Positions 7,021-15,649 of a stretch of 35,931 nt of DNA are shown piece after piece. How positions within the stretch are numbered: position 1 is the first letter of the stretch; each line of letters opens with the position of its first letter. A program made the position numbers and the translations under genes. Below the pieces are notes generated by a model. The model ran no database searches and was not told where the DNA came from. It saw only the letters and a list, made by a program, of their open reading frames with translations. The DNA is taken from NCBI GenBank assembly GCA_934488695.1, contig CAKSSH010000012.1:1-35931 (forward strand). The letters run 5' to 3'. The stretch comes from an uncultured Oscillospiraceae bacterium. GTDB taxonomy: Bacteria; Bacillota; Clostridia; Oscillospirales; Ruminococcaceae.

Positions 7021-8616
7021 ATGAAGATTACCTTTTTGGGCGCGGCTCATGAGGTTACCGGCAGCTGCACCCTGCTGGAGACCTGCGGCCATAAATTTTT
7101 AGTGGATTGCGGCATGGAGCAAGGCCGGGACATCTTTGAAAACCAGACCCTGCCGATCAGTCCCGGCGAAATTGACCTGGTACTGCTGACACATGCGCAC
7201 ATTGACCACTCGGGTAATCTGCCGCTTTTATCCCGCGGCGGATTTAAAGGAAGCGTTTATGCAACCCAAGCCACCTGCTCGCTTTGCGACATTATGCTGC
7301 GTGACAGCGCACACATTCAGGAATTTGAGGCGACCTGGCGCAATCGAAAGGCTCGCCGCGCCGGCGGCGAATACTACGCGCCGCTTTATGAAATGGCAGA
7401 CGCCGAAGCAATTATCCGGCGGCTGCGTCCCTGCCGTTACGGCGAAATGATTCAGGTGCTGGAAAATGTGCAGGTGCGTTTTACCGACGTCGGACATCTG
7501 TTGGGCTCGGCCTGTATCGAAATTTGGGTCACCGAAAACGGTCAAACGAAAAAAATGCTGTTCAGCGGCGACGTCGGCAATAAAAATCGACCGATTGTAA
7601 ACGATCCCTTGCCGGTGGAGGGGGCGGATATGCTGGTGGTGGAATCTACGTACGGCAACCGCCTGCATGAAGAGCACCCCGACAATGTAGCGCTGCTTGC
7701 ACAGACACTGGAGAGCACTTTTCTGCGGGACGGGAACGTGGTGATCCCCTGCTTTGCCGTCGGAAGAACTCAAGAGATTTTGTACTTCCTGCGACAGATA
7801 AAAGAGGAGCGGCTATTGCCGAAATTTCCGCATTTCAAGGTCTATGTCGACAGCCCGCTGGCCGAAGAGGCCACCAAAATCTTTATTCAAACACCGATTG
7901 ATTCGGTTGACAGCGAGGCAGCAAAGCTGATTCGTTCCGGCATCAATCCTTTTTGGTTTGACGGGCTGGAATGTGCCGTCACCAGCGAGGAATCCAAGGC
8001 AATCAATGACGATCCGAGCCCCAAGGTGATCATATCAGCCAGCGGTATGTGCGAGGCCGGCCGGATTCGGCACCATCTAAAGCACAATCTTTGGCGCGGC
8101 GAATGTACGGTGTTATTTGTCGGCTATCAGGCCGAGGGGACGCTGGGGCGCTTGATTTACGAAGGTGCCGACAAGGTCAAGCTATTCGGTGAGGAGATTG
8201 AAGTAAACGCGCAAATCGCATATCTTCCCGGCATCAGCGGCCACGCGGACCGAAACGGACTGACGCAGTGGGTGCAGGCGCTGTCCCCCAAACCGGGAAG
8301 AGTTTTTGTAAATCACGGAGAGGACACGGCTTGCAGTGCCTTTGCCCAAACTCTGTGCGAGCTCGGCTATGCCGCTTCGGCACCTTACAGCGGAACGGTT
8401 TACAATTTGTTTGACGACCGTATTGAGGTAGAAACCGTCGGCGTTCCGGTACGGCGGGAAACATCGTCGACCGGCCGTGCAAAAACACTGCACCGTTCCC
8501 TTGTGGAAAGCGCCGAGCAGCTGCTTGCGCTGGCCAAAAGCTTCGATGGCCGCCCCAACCGAGAGGTTGCTGCGCTGCGTGACCAAATCAGCGCGCTGAT
8601 TCAAAAGAATAAATAA
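7021..8616 (+). CDS. MBL-fold beta-CASP RNA-processing hydrolase
   Basis: A 531-residue metallo-beta-lactamase fold protein of the Ysh1/CPSF-73-like group. Motif 2 THAHIDHSGN supplies zinc ligands, followed by GHLLGSA and FSGDVGN. The beta-CASP insert includes PCFAVGRTQEIL and a SASGMCEAGRIRHHL segment. The C-terminal part has GISGHADRNGL and VNHGE, the last MBL/beta-CASP motifs. Bacterial members are predicted to cut or trim RNA; I do not assign RNase J because the sequence is of the shorter CPSF-like type. Start: an upstream ATG at 6988 is in frame, but GAAGGGAAGGA directly precedes ATG 7021, which begins MKITFLGAAHEVTGS, so 7021 is chosen. It is followed by a terminator at 8621. Confidence 0.92.
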   Translation: MKITFLGAAHEVTGSCTLLETCGHKFLVDCGMEQGRDIFENQTLPISPGEIDLVLLTHAHIDHSGNLPLLSRGGFKGSVYATQATCSLCDIMLRDSAHIQEFEATWRNRKARRAGGEYYAPLYEMADAEAIIRRLRPCRYGEMIQVLENVQVRFTDVGHLLGSACIEIWVTENGQTKKMLFSGDVGNKNRPIVNDPLPVEGADMLVVESTYGNRLHEEHPDNVALLAQTLESTFLRDGNVVIPCFAVGRTQEILYFLRQIKEERLLPKFPHFKVYVDSPLAEEATKIFIQTPIDSVDSEAAKLIRSGINPFWFDGLECAVTSEESKAINDDPSPKVIISASGMCEAGRIRHHLKHNLWRGECTVLFVGYQAEGTLGRLIYEGADKVKLFGEEIEVNAQIAYLPGISGHADRNGLTQWVQALSPKPGRVFVNHGEDTACSAFAQTLCELGYAASAPYSGTVYNLFDDRIEVETVGVPVRRETSSTGRAKTLHRSLVESAEQLLALAKSFDGRPNREVAALRDQISALIQKNK

Positions 8617-8620
8617 GAAA

Positions 8621-8663
8621 CGAGGCTGTCAAAGCGCAATTCTTGACAGCCTCGTTTTGATTT
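8621..8663 (+). terminator. Terminator of the beta-CASP RNase gene
   Basis: A 12-bp perfect stem, 8621-8632 with 8643-8654, followed by TTTTGATTT. It starts 5 bases after the TAA stop. Confidence 0.9.
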
Positions 8664-8724
8664 CTGCTGAACCCTTTCCCAAATCGCACAGCAAATCATT
8701 TGCGTGCCCCAGGCGGCTCGTCAA

Positions 8725-8756
8725 AAAAAAGAGAGGTCCCATGACCTCTCTTTTTT
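8725..8756. terminator. Bidirectional terminator, mainly for rpmB
   Basis: A 14-bp perfect stem, 8725-8738 with 8743-8756, with CCAT loop. Its A-run and T-run flanks make it work in both directions. It lies 16 bases past the rpmB stop on the minus strand. Confidence 0.9.
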
Positions 8757-8772
8757 ACTGTTTCCTAAACGG

Positions 8773-8961
8773 TTAGATTGCACGAGTGACCTTGCCGGAG
8801 CGCAGGCAGCGGCTGCAAACGTGAATGTGACAGGGCTTCCCGTTCACGATCGCTTTGACGCGCATGACATTGGGCTTCCAGGTTCTGTTGGAACGTCTGT
8901 GGGAGTGGGAAACCTTAATGCCGAAGGACACTCCCTTGCTGCAGATATCACATTTTGCCAT
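8773..8961 (-). CDS. rpmB: Ribosomal protein bL28, zinc-binding form
   Basis: A 62-residue 50S subunit protein beginning MAKCDICSKGVSFG and ending HVCSRCLRSGKVTRAI. The CxxC near the start and the CxxC near the end are the four zinc ligands of the C+ form of L28; some bacteria also carry a zinc-free copy used in zinc starvation. Start: the frame opens at 9066, but GGAGGTG precedes the ATG at 8961, and the upstream extension falls in the predicted leader, so 8961 is chosen. It is a single-gene unit with promoter at 9071-9099 and terminator at 8725-8756. Confidence 0.97.
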   Translation of the reverse strand: MAKCDICSKGVSFGIKVSHSHRRSNRTWKPNVMRVKAIVNGKPCHIHVCSRCLRSGKVTRAI

Positions 8962-8989
8962 GTAAAATGCACCTCCTTGATGCGTTTTC

Positions 8990-9032
8990 AAAGCCGAAGC
9001 TTTATGGAAAACAGCAGCATGGTGTGCTGCTG
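8990..9032 (-). promoter_or_regulatory. Structured rpmB leader with two hairpins
   Basis: In the roughly 100-nt rpmB leader, an 8-bp hairpin (9025-9032 with 9012-9019, loop CACCA in RNA sense) is followed by UUUUCC. Next comes a 5-bp hairpin closed by a UUCG tetraloop (8999-9003 with 8990-8994). The UUCG hairpin ends 13 bases before the GGAGG. This could be attenuation, autogenous control by L28 or simply mRNA stabilisation; I recognise no known family. Confidence 0.45.
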
Positions 9033-9070
9033 CAGATGCCGTTTTAAATTTGTTTCGGCGTAACATTGAT

Positions 9071-9099
9071 ATTTTAGCAAATTATTGATGGAAAATCAA
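9071..9099 (-). promoter_or_regulatory. Promoter of rpmB
   Basis: On the minus strand: TTGATT (9099-9094), a 17-base spacer and TAAAAT (9076-9071), giving a leader of about 100 bases. The rest of the 8962-9375 intergenic region (9100-9296) is very AT-rich and holds no gene. Confidence 0.75.
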
Positions 9100-9296
9100 G
9101 TCTTTTTTTTATTTTTTTTGTTTTTAATCAAACAGACCCCATTTTAACCGTTTTTTGGGGATCCGTTAAAAAAATCATAAATAACATTTTTTATTGTTTT
9201 TGAAAAATATATAGTTGATAAAAAATAAATATTCTGTTTAAACGAACAAAAAATTGGGCAAAATGACGCCATAGTAGGATAAATTCCCCGGAAAAA

Positions 9297-9325
9297 TTGA
9301 TTTTTGAGAAAAACCCGTGTATAAT
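9297..9325 (+). promoter_or_regulatory. Promoter of the SpoIID-domain gene
   Basis: TTGATT (9297-9302), a 17-base spacer and TATAAT (9320-9325). This is a vegetative sigma-A type signal, not a sporulation sigma motif. Confidence 0.8.
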
Positions 9326-9375
9326 AAGACTAATTGATAACACACGGTGAAACTGTTTGTTTAAAGGAGAATCGT

Positions 9376-10644
9376 ATGAAATCAAGTATCAGAATCGCAG
9401 TTTCTGCGATCGGCCTTGTCTCGACGGTGCTAATCAGTGCCGCAGCGGCGCCTGCCGCAAGACGGATCGAGCCTGTTTCGGAAACTGTGAAAACCGAAGC
9501 TGTTTCGGCGGATAAAAACGCCCCCGTGACGGAGCCGGTTGAAAACGACTATCGAATGATGACGATTGAGGATCCGAGCCTCTACCCTGCCTCATCGGCG
9601 GCGCAAAGCAATGCGACAACCTCGTCGTCTGCGGCGGTAGCAAAACCCTCTGCGGCGAATGCCTCAAAAAACAGCAAAGCACCCTCGTCGCAAGCCCCTT
9701 CGCAGCAGGTCTCGCAGCCGACAAAGGAGGCTCCCTCCTCTGCCGCGCCGCAGCAGCCCTTAAGCGAGCCGGTATCCCTCGGCGCATTTTTGCCGGTATC
9801 CCAGCAGGCAACGCCGGTACCGACCCCGGTAGACGGCGCAACGATTTACGCCACCTTCCGAGACGAGAACGGCGGTGAGCTTTTGTGGGTCAACGGCGAA
9901 AAGCTGCCGGTCAAGGAAGCACTCAAGCGCATCGTTTCCAACGAAGTCAACGCCAGCATGAATTACGAGGCCATTAAGGCACAGGCGGTGGCGGCACATT
10001 CCTATGTAAAGTACTACAACGAATCCGGCGGAAGCGCGTCGTTGGGCATGCAGAAGTCCTATACCGTCGGCGGCCTTGTGGACCGAGCGGTGGAGGAGGT
10101 TTATGACCAGGTTGCCACCATCGGCGGTCGTGCCATTTATGCACCCTACTGTTCGCAAAGCTGCGGCCGAACGCAATCATCCCGCGAGGTGTGGGGCGGT
10201 ACGCGCTCCTATCTTGTGGCGGTGGACAGCAAGTATGATGTGCTGGCTCCCAAGTACGAAACCGTTAAAACGCTTTCGGTCGAAAGTGTGCGCAGCAGCA
10301 TTAAGTCCTCACTCGGCATAGAGCCGTCGGGAGACCCTGCGCAATGGTTCCGTTTTCTGTCCGAGGAGGACGGTGGGTATACCAGCGGCGGATACGTTCA
10401 TAAAATCTATGTAGCCGGCAAAAAAACGACCGGCGTCAAGGTGCGCAGCATGTTTAATCTGCGCAGTGCTTGCTTTACGGTTCGATATACCGGAAAGAGC
10501 TTCGCTTTTACCACGCACGGCTACGGACACGGCGTCGGACTTTCCCAATGGGGAGCCCATTACTACGCCGTCAAGGACGGCTGGAATTATTTACAGATCA
10601 TCACCCATTATTTCACCGGTGTGGCCATTTCAAAGGTCGTCTAA
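9376..10644 (+). CDS. SpoIID/LytB domain protein, secreted
   Basis: A 422-residue protein. Residues 1-25 form a signal peptide or membrane anchor. Residues 70-150 are a low-complexity Ser/Ala/Pro/Gln spacer typical of a wall-spanning linker. Residues 155-422 form a SpoIID domain with IVSNEVNASMNYEAIKAQ (E190 is the likely catalytic Glu), YCSQSCGRT (C259 and C263, positioned like the zinc Cys pair of clostridial SpoIID) and GYGHGVGLSQWGA. SpoIID is a peptidoglycan lytic transglycosylase acting on stem-less glycan. The vegetative-type promoter and long linker suggest a wall-remodelling relative rather than the engulfment SpoIID itself. AAAGGAG precedes ATG 9376, which is preferred over the in-frame ATG at 9334. 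Confidence 0.9.
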   Translation: MKSSIRIAVSAIGLVSTVLISAAAAPAARRIEPVSETVKTEAVSADKNAPVTEPVENDYRMMTIEDPSLYPASSAAQSNATTSSSAAVAKPSAANASKNSKAPSSQAPSQQVSQPTKEAPSSAAPQQPLSEPVSLGAFLPVSQQATPVPTPVDGATIYATFRDENGGELLWVNGEKLPVKEALKRIVSNEVNASMNYEAIKAQAVAAHSYVKYYNESGGSASLGMQKSYTVGGLVDRAVEEVYDQVATIGGRAIYAPYCSQSCGRTQSSREVWGGTRSYLVAVDSKYDVLAPKYETVKTLSVESVRSSIKSSLGIEPSGDPAQWFRFLSEEDGGYTSGGYVHKIYVAGKKTTGVKVRSMFNLRSACFTVRYTGKSFAFTTHGYGHGVGLSQWGAHYYAVKDGWNYLQIITHYFTGVAISKVV

Positions 10645-10653
10645 ACGTCAACA

Positions 10654-10692
10654 AAATCCTTTCTTGCGCCCCCAAGGCGCAGAAAGGATTTT
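10654..10692 (+). terminator. Terminator between the SpoIID-domain gene and alr
   Basis: A stem of about 16 bp: AAATCCTTTCT plus GCGCC (10654-10670, one bulged T) pairs with 10676-10691, followed by TTTT. No promoter fits in the 30 bases before alr, so alr may depend on read-through. Confidence 0.8.
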
Positions 10693-10721
10693 TATGGCTT
10701 GTTTGAGAGAGGAGCGGTTGG

Positions 10722-11837
10722 ATGTTAGGTCAGAGCACAGCATACATCAGTCTTGAAAATCTCCGGCACAATCTGGCCGTCCTTCGCAGCAAATTGCAAC
10801 CGCAGACCCGTATTATGGCAGCGGTCAAGGCCGATGCATACGGGCACGGCGCCGAAGAGGTCGGAAGCTGCTTGTATAAAGAAGGCGTGCGGGACTTTGC
10901 GGTGGCTTGTCTGGACGAAGCCTTAAAACTGCGCGCAGCTTTGCCGGAAGACGCCGAAATTTTAGTGCTGGGCTTCACTTTCCCGGAGCTTGCACCCCAG
11001 CTGTGCCAATACCGAATCACCCAAACGCTGCTCGGCGAAGATTACACCCGGGCATTAGCGGCCGTTTGCCGCAAACAGAACCTCCGGGTGCAGGTCCACC
11101 TCGCCTTGGACACCGGCATGGGCCGCATTGGCTTTCGTTCTCCGCAGCAGGCTGCAGCCGCGGCCAAGCTGCCGCAATTTCTCGTTACCGGAGCGTTTAC
11201 GCATTTCTCCTGCGCTGACGGGGACGACGAGGCCGGCCGCCGGTACACGCAGGAACAATTCCGCCTGTTTGAGCAATGGACCCATGCACTGCAGGCTGCG
11301 GGAATTGCATTGCCGCACCTGCATTGCAACAACAGCGCTGCGATTTTCAAATATCCGGAATATCAGCTGAATATGGTACGGGCCGGCATTGTGCTGTACG
11401 GTCTTTCGCCAAGCGGCCGCCCGGAGCCGGTCTACCGAGACCTGCGTCCCTGCATGCAGCTGCGGTCGGTCATTTCCCACGTCAAGGAAATTCCGGCCGG
11501 CGCACATATCGGATACGGGGCAGACTTTACAGCGCCACGCCCCATGCGGATCGCAACCGTAGCCTGTGGCTATGCCGACGGTTACCGGCGCTCGCTCGGC
11601 AAGGGGTATGTGCTGGTTTGCGGCAAAAAAGCGCCGCTGGTCGGTCGTGTCTGTATGGATCAATTGATGATTGACGTAACCGAAATCGACACGGCAGCCT
11701 TTTTAACGCCGGTCACCCTGTTCGGGGAGGACAGCGGGCAGGTTCTGTCGGCAGATGTACTGGCAGGCTGGGCCGACACCATCAGTTATGAGCTTTTGTC
11801 GGACATTGCCCGGCGGGTACATAGGGTTTATATTTAA
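10722..11837 (+). CDS. alr: Alanine racemase
   Basis: A 371-residue PLP enzyme interconverting L- and D-alanine for peptidoglycan. The PLP lysine is K36 in AVKADAYGHG. The opposing catalytic tyrosine is Y265 in HIGYGADFT, exactly where classical numbering expects it. DTGMGRIGF and VGRVCMDQLMIDVT are further family motifs. The length is normal. The start ATG 10722 has GAGAGGAG 8 bases upstream. It lies after a terminator that follows the SpoIID-domain gene, with no separate promoter seen. It is convergent with purL; a shared terminator at 11911-11947 separates them. Confidence 0.96.
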   Translation: MLGQSTAYISLENLRHNLAVLRSKLQPQTRIMAAVKADAYGHGAEEVGSCLYKEGVRDFAVACLDEALKLRAALPEDAEILVLGFTFPELAPQLCQYRITQTLLGEDYTRALAAVCRKQNLRVQVHLALDTGMGRIGFRSPQQAAAAAKLPQFLVTGAFTHFSCADGDDEAGRRYTQEQFRLFEQWTHALQAAGIALPHLHCNNSAAIFKYPEYQLNMVRAGIVLYGLSPSGRPEPVYRDLRPCMQLRSVISHVKEIPAGAHIGYGADFTAPRPMRIATVACGYADGYRRSLGKGYVLVCGKKAPLVGRVCMDQLMIDVTEIDTAAFLTPVTLFGEDSGQVLSADVLAGWADTISYELLSDIARRVHRVYI

Positions 11838-11910
11838 AACCCGCATGCCGGTTTTGCAGCAAAACTTCCCCGTCAATGCTTTTCGGAAAACCGCTATAGG
11901 AACTTTTAAA

Positions 11911-11947
11911 AAGGTGCGGCTTCGTATCACGAAGCCGCCCCTTTTTG
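11911..11947. terminator. Bidirectional terminator between alr and purL
   Basis: A 10-bp GC-rich stem, 11916-11925 with 11929-11938, extended by AAAGG/CCTTT pairs, with T-runs on both strands. It ends alr (plus) and the 11-kb pur operon (minus). Confidence 0.9.
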
Positions 11948-11955
11948 TTGGGGCA

Positions 11956-14900
11956 TCATCCCTTAAAATATTTTACCGCCGCGCGGAACATTTGAATATC
12001 ATAATTCCCCGGAACGTTTTTATAAAGAGACGGGGCGTACCGCTCCGAATGTCCCATTTTTCCGAAAACCCGCCCGTCCGGCGAGGTGATCCCCTCAATG
12101 GCATAAGCCGAGCCGTTTGGATTAAAGCGAATATCATTTGTGGCGCAAGCGTTTTCATCAACATACTGCGTCGCTATCTGCCCGTTTTCGGCAAGCCTGC
12201 GAATCAGCTCCTCACTCGCCGCAAACCTGCCCTCCCCGTGAGAAATCGGAACGCTGTACACATCGCCGACCTCGGTTTCGGCAAGCCAGGGCGACTTATT
12301 GGAAGCGATCCGCGTCCTGACGATTTTGGACTGATGCCGTGCTATCGCATTGTAAGCCAGCGTGGGACAGGATTCGTCGACATCCATGATCCTGCCGTAC
12401 GGCACAAGCCCAAGCTTAATAAGCGCCTGAAATCCGTTACAAATCCCGCACATCAACCCATCCCGGCGTTCAAGCAGGTCTGTAATCTGCTCTGAAACCG
12501 CCGCATTCCTGAAAAACGCCGTAATAAATTTTCCGCTGCCGTCCGGCTCGTCTCCGCCCGAAAAGCCGCCCGGAATAAAGACAATTTGCGCCGTTTTGAG
12601 ACTGTTTGCAAATCTCTCGACACTCCTTGCGACCTTTTCCGCCGTTTGGTTGTTCACAACAAAAATCTCAGGGTCGGCGCCCGCGTCAAGCATGGCTCTT
12701 GCACTGTCGTATTCACAGTTTGTGCCCGGAAAAACCGGTATCAGCACCCGCGGTCTTGCCATTTTAACGGCCGGTGCCGTTCGACTCGTCGTTTTGTAGG
12801 AAAAGGTTTCCATTTTGCTCACGGGGTTTTCCCGATTGCAGCGATAAACGCTTTCCAGCTTGTTTTCATAAACGTACAGCAGCTCTTTCAGCGCAATCCG
12901 TTCGTCGCCCATGGCAATTTCCCGCTCTGTCGTAATCCTGCCGATCTCGACGCAATCCTCAATTTCCTCCGTCACCTCAAGCAAAAAGCCGCCGTAGCAA
13001 TAGCCAAAAATATCCTCGGAGGTTAACGCCTTATTAAATCGAAAGCCCAGCGCATTTCCAAAGCACATTTTCATAATGCCCTCTGCAATGCCGCCGATTG
13101 TCGGCGTATAGCAGGAAACAGCTTTCCCGGAGCGTAAAAGCGCCGTTACTCTGTCAAAGGTTTTTAATAGTGCGGCCGGCTCGAGCAGGCGGCGGTCATC
13201 ATAAGTGGGCTTGATAAGAACGACCTTATGCCCTGCCTTTTTAAACTCGTTGGAAACAATATTGTTTGTTTTATCAACAGTGACAGCAAACGAAACCAGT
13301 GTCGGCGGAACATCCAGTTTTTCAAAGCTGCCGCTCATGGAATCCTTTCCGCCGATTGCTGCGATTTTCAAATCCGTTTGTGCCTTGAATGCGCCAAGCA
13401 GCGCCGCAAGAGGTTTGCCCCAGCGCCGTTCTTCCTTATTGAGACGCTCAAAATATTCCTGAAAGCTCAGATAAACCTCCCGGAAGGCTGCGCCGGTTGC
13501 CACAAGCTTTGAAACCGATTCAACCACCGCCAGATACGCCCCGTGAAAAGGACTTTTTTCGGTAATAAAAGGATTATAGCCCCATGCCATCAGCGAACAA
13601 TCGTCGGTATGCTTTTTCTCGACCGAGATCTTCTGCACCATGGCCTGTATCGGGGTGAGCTGGTGTTTTCCGCCAAACGGCATCAAAACCGTCCCTGCAC
13701 CTATCGTTGCGTCAAACTGCTCCGAAAGTCCCCGTTTGGAACAGACGTTCAAATCACTTGCCAAAGCAAGATAATTCTCGGAAAACCCGCCTCTTATTTG
13801 CTTTCCATAAGGCTGCGGCTTGGCAACAACAGCCGAAATATGCTTTTCAGCCCCGTTTGAATTAAGAAACTCGCGGCTGACATCTACAATGGCCTTTCCG
13901 TTCCAATTCATAACAAGACGAGGCTCTTCCCGAACGACTGCCACCGGTACCGCCTTTAAGTTTTCGCTGTCGGCAAGCTGCAAAAAAGCGGGAACATCCG
14001 CTGGTGCCACTACAACAGCCATTCTTTCCTGCGATTCGCTGATTGCAAGCTCGGTGCCGTCAAGCCCCTCATATTTTTTCAAAACGGCATTGAGGTTTAT
14101 GTCAAGACCGTCCGCCAGCTCTCCGATTGCAACCGAAACACCGCCGGCGCCGAAATCATTGCAGCGTTTTATCATCCGGCAAGCGTCGGGATTTCTGAAA
14201 AGCCTTTGCAGCTTTCTTTCCTCGGGCGCATTGCCCTTTTGCACCTCTGCGCCGCAGGCCTCAAGAGATTTTAAGGTGTGCGACTTGGAGGAGCCGGTAG
14301 CGCCGCCGCAGCCGTCACGCCCGGTTAAGCCGCCCAGCAGGATCACCGCGTCTCCCGGCGTCGGAGATTCACGCCTTACATTACACGCCGGCGCCGCGGC
14401 GATGACCGCGCCTATCTCCATCCGTTTGGCGATATAGCCCTCATGGTAAATTTCGTCGACCATGCCGGTTGCAAGACCGATTTGATTTCCGTAAGAAGAA
14501 TATCCGTCCGCCGCCGTGGTCACGATTTTTCTTTGCGGCAGCTTGCCCGGCAGTGTTTCGGACACTTTTTTAAGCGGGTCTGCCGCCCCCGTCAAACGCA
14601 TTGCACCGTATACGTATGCCCTGCCCGAAAGCGGGTCGCGTATTGCGCCGCCGATACAGGTTGCTGCACCGCCGAAAGGCTCAATCTCGGTTGGATGATT
14701 GTGCGTTTCGTTTTTAAAAAGAAGCAGCCAGTCCTCATCCGACCCATCAACTCGCACCCGAATTTTCACAGTGCAGGCATTGATTTCCTCGGATTCATCC
14801 AATTTTTCAAGGAGCCCTTTTGCCTTTAAATACCGCACTGCAACCGTGGCAATATCCATCAGGCAAACCGGCTTTGTGCGCCCCAGCTCCCGACGTGTTT

Positions 14901-15648
14901 CCAAGTAATCATGATAGGCGCTGCGCAGCAGCTCGTCCTCAAAAGTCACCTCGTCGATCTGCGTTAAAAATGTCGTATGGCGACAGTGATCCGACCAATA
15001 GGTGTCGATCATCCGTATCTCGGTCAGTGTCGGATCCCGCCGTTCCGATTTAAAATAATCCTGACAAAAACGAATATCATCCGTATCCATTGCAAGGCCG
15101 TAACTACCGACAAAGTCTGCAAGCCCCCGGTCGTCAAGCGCAATAAAGCCGTCAAGCGTCTCGACTTCCTTCGGAACAGGATATTTTAAGGCCAGCGTTT
15201 CGGGCTTTTCAAGCGCAGCCCGGCGCGCCTCAACCGGATTGATGACATACTTCTCTATGGTCTCCAGTTCTTTTTCGGTAACGTCGCCGTAAAGCATATA
15301 GACCTTTGCCGTCCGAATAAGCGGCCGCTCCCCCTGAGAAATGAGCTGAATACACTGCGCGGCCGAATCTGCCCGCTGGTCAAACTGACCCGGAAGATAC
15401 TCCACCGCAAAAACGGCGGCACCGTCCTTGTCAAGCGAACGATAAACGCGGTCAAGCTGCGGCTGTGAAAAAACGGTGTTTACGGCATATTCAAACAATT
15501 CCTGCGTAATGTTCTCAACATCATAACGGTTGATGATACGAAGCGCAGTGACGCTTTTAATCTGCAAAAGATTGTTGATATCTGAAAGCAGCGCCGTCGC
15601 CTGCTCGGCAAATTCCGGCTTTTTTTCGGTAAATATACGGTTTACCAT
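11956..15648 (-). CDS. purL: Phosphoribosylformylglycinamidine synthase, single-chain form
   Basis: A 1230-residue enzyme converting FGAR, glutamine and ATP to FGAM (fourth step to IMP). The N-terminal part and two AIRS-like synthetase halves are followed from about residue 970 by a glutamine amidotransferase: RPRVLIPVFPGTNCEYDSAR, PGGFSGGDE, then GICNGFQ holding the nucleophilic Cys and SHGEGRF holding the His. It replaces the separate PurS, PurL and PurQ of Bacillus. Start: the frame opens at 15738 inside purD, but AAAGGAAAACTGAT precedes ATG 15648, two bases past the purD stop, so 15648 (MVNRIFTEKK) is chosen. It is the last gene of the pur operon. Confidence 0.95.
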   Translation of the reverse strand: MVNRIFTEKKPEFAEQATALLSDINNLLQIKSVTALRIINRYDVENITQELFEYAVNTVFSQPQLDRVYRSLDKDGAAVFAVEYLPGQFDQRADSAAQCIQLISQGERPLIRTAKVYMLYGDVTEKELETIEKYVINPVEARRAALEKPETLALKYPVPKEVETLDGFIALDDRGLADFVGSYGLAMDTDDIRFCQDYFKSERRDPTLTEIRMIDTYWSDHCRHTTFLTQIDEVTFEDELLRSAYHDYLETRRELGRTKPVCLMDIATVAVRYLKAKGLLEKLDESEEINACTVKIRVRVDGSDEDWLLLFKNETHNHPTEIEPFGGAATCIGGAIRDPLSGRAYVYGAMRLTGAADPLKKVSETLPGKLPQRKIVTTAADGYSSYGNQIGLATGMVDEIYHEGYIAKRMEIGAVIAAAPACNVRRESPTPGDAVILLGGLTGRDGCGGATGSSKSHTLKSLEACGAEVQKGNAPEERKLQRLFRNPDACRMIKRCNDFGAGGVSVAIGELADGLDINLNAVLKKYEGLDGTELAISESQERMAVVVAPADVPAFLQLADSENLKAVPVAVVREEPRLVMNWNGKAIVDVSREFLNSNGAEKHISAVVAKPQPYGKQIRGGFSENYLALASDLNVCSKRGLSEQFDATIGAGTVLMPFGGKHQLTPIQAMVQKISVEKKHTDDCSLMAWGYNPFITEKSPFHGAYLAVVESVSKLVATGAAFREVYLSFQEYFERLNKEERRWGKPLAALLGAFKAQTDLKIAAIGGKDSMSGSFEKLDVPPTLVSFAVTVDKTNNIVSNEFKKAGHKVVLIKPTYDDRRLLEPAALLKTFDRVTALLRSGKAVSCYTPTIGGIAEGIMKMCFGNALGFRFNKALTSEDIFGYCYGGFLLEVTEEIEDCVEIGRITTEREIAMGDERIALKELLYVYENKLESVYRCNRENPVSKMETFSYKTTSRTAPAVKMARPRVLIPVFPGTNCEYDSARAMLDAGADPEIFVVNNQTAEKVARSVERFANSLKTAQIVFIPGGFSGGDEPDGSGKFITAFFRNAAVSEQITDLLERRDGLMCGICNGFQALIKLGLVPYGRIMDVDESCPTLAYNAIARHQSKIVRTRIASNKSPWLAETEVGDVYSVPISHGEGRFAASEELIRRLAENGQIATQYVDENACATNDIRFNPNGSAYAIEGITSPDGRVFGKMGHSERYAPSLYKNVPGNYDIQMFRAAVKYFKG

Positions 15649-15649
15649 A

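Noticed and set aside
8773..9066. Longer rpmB start giving 97 residues
   Set aside because: The extension lies in the predicted leader and lacks L28 similarity; GGAGGTG marks ATG 8961.
11755..12495. A 246-codon plus-strand frame across the alr end and purL
   Set aside because: It crosses a strong terminator and lies antisense to the conserved PurL glutaminase domain.
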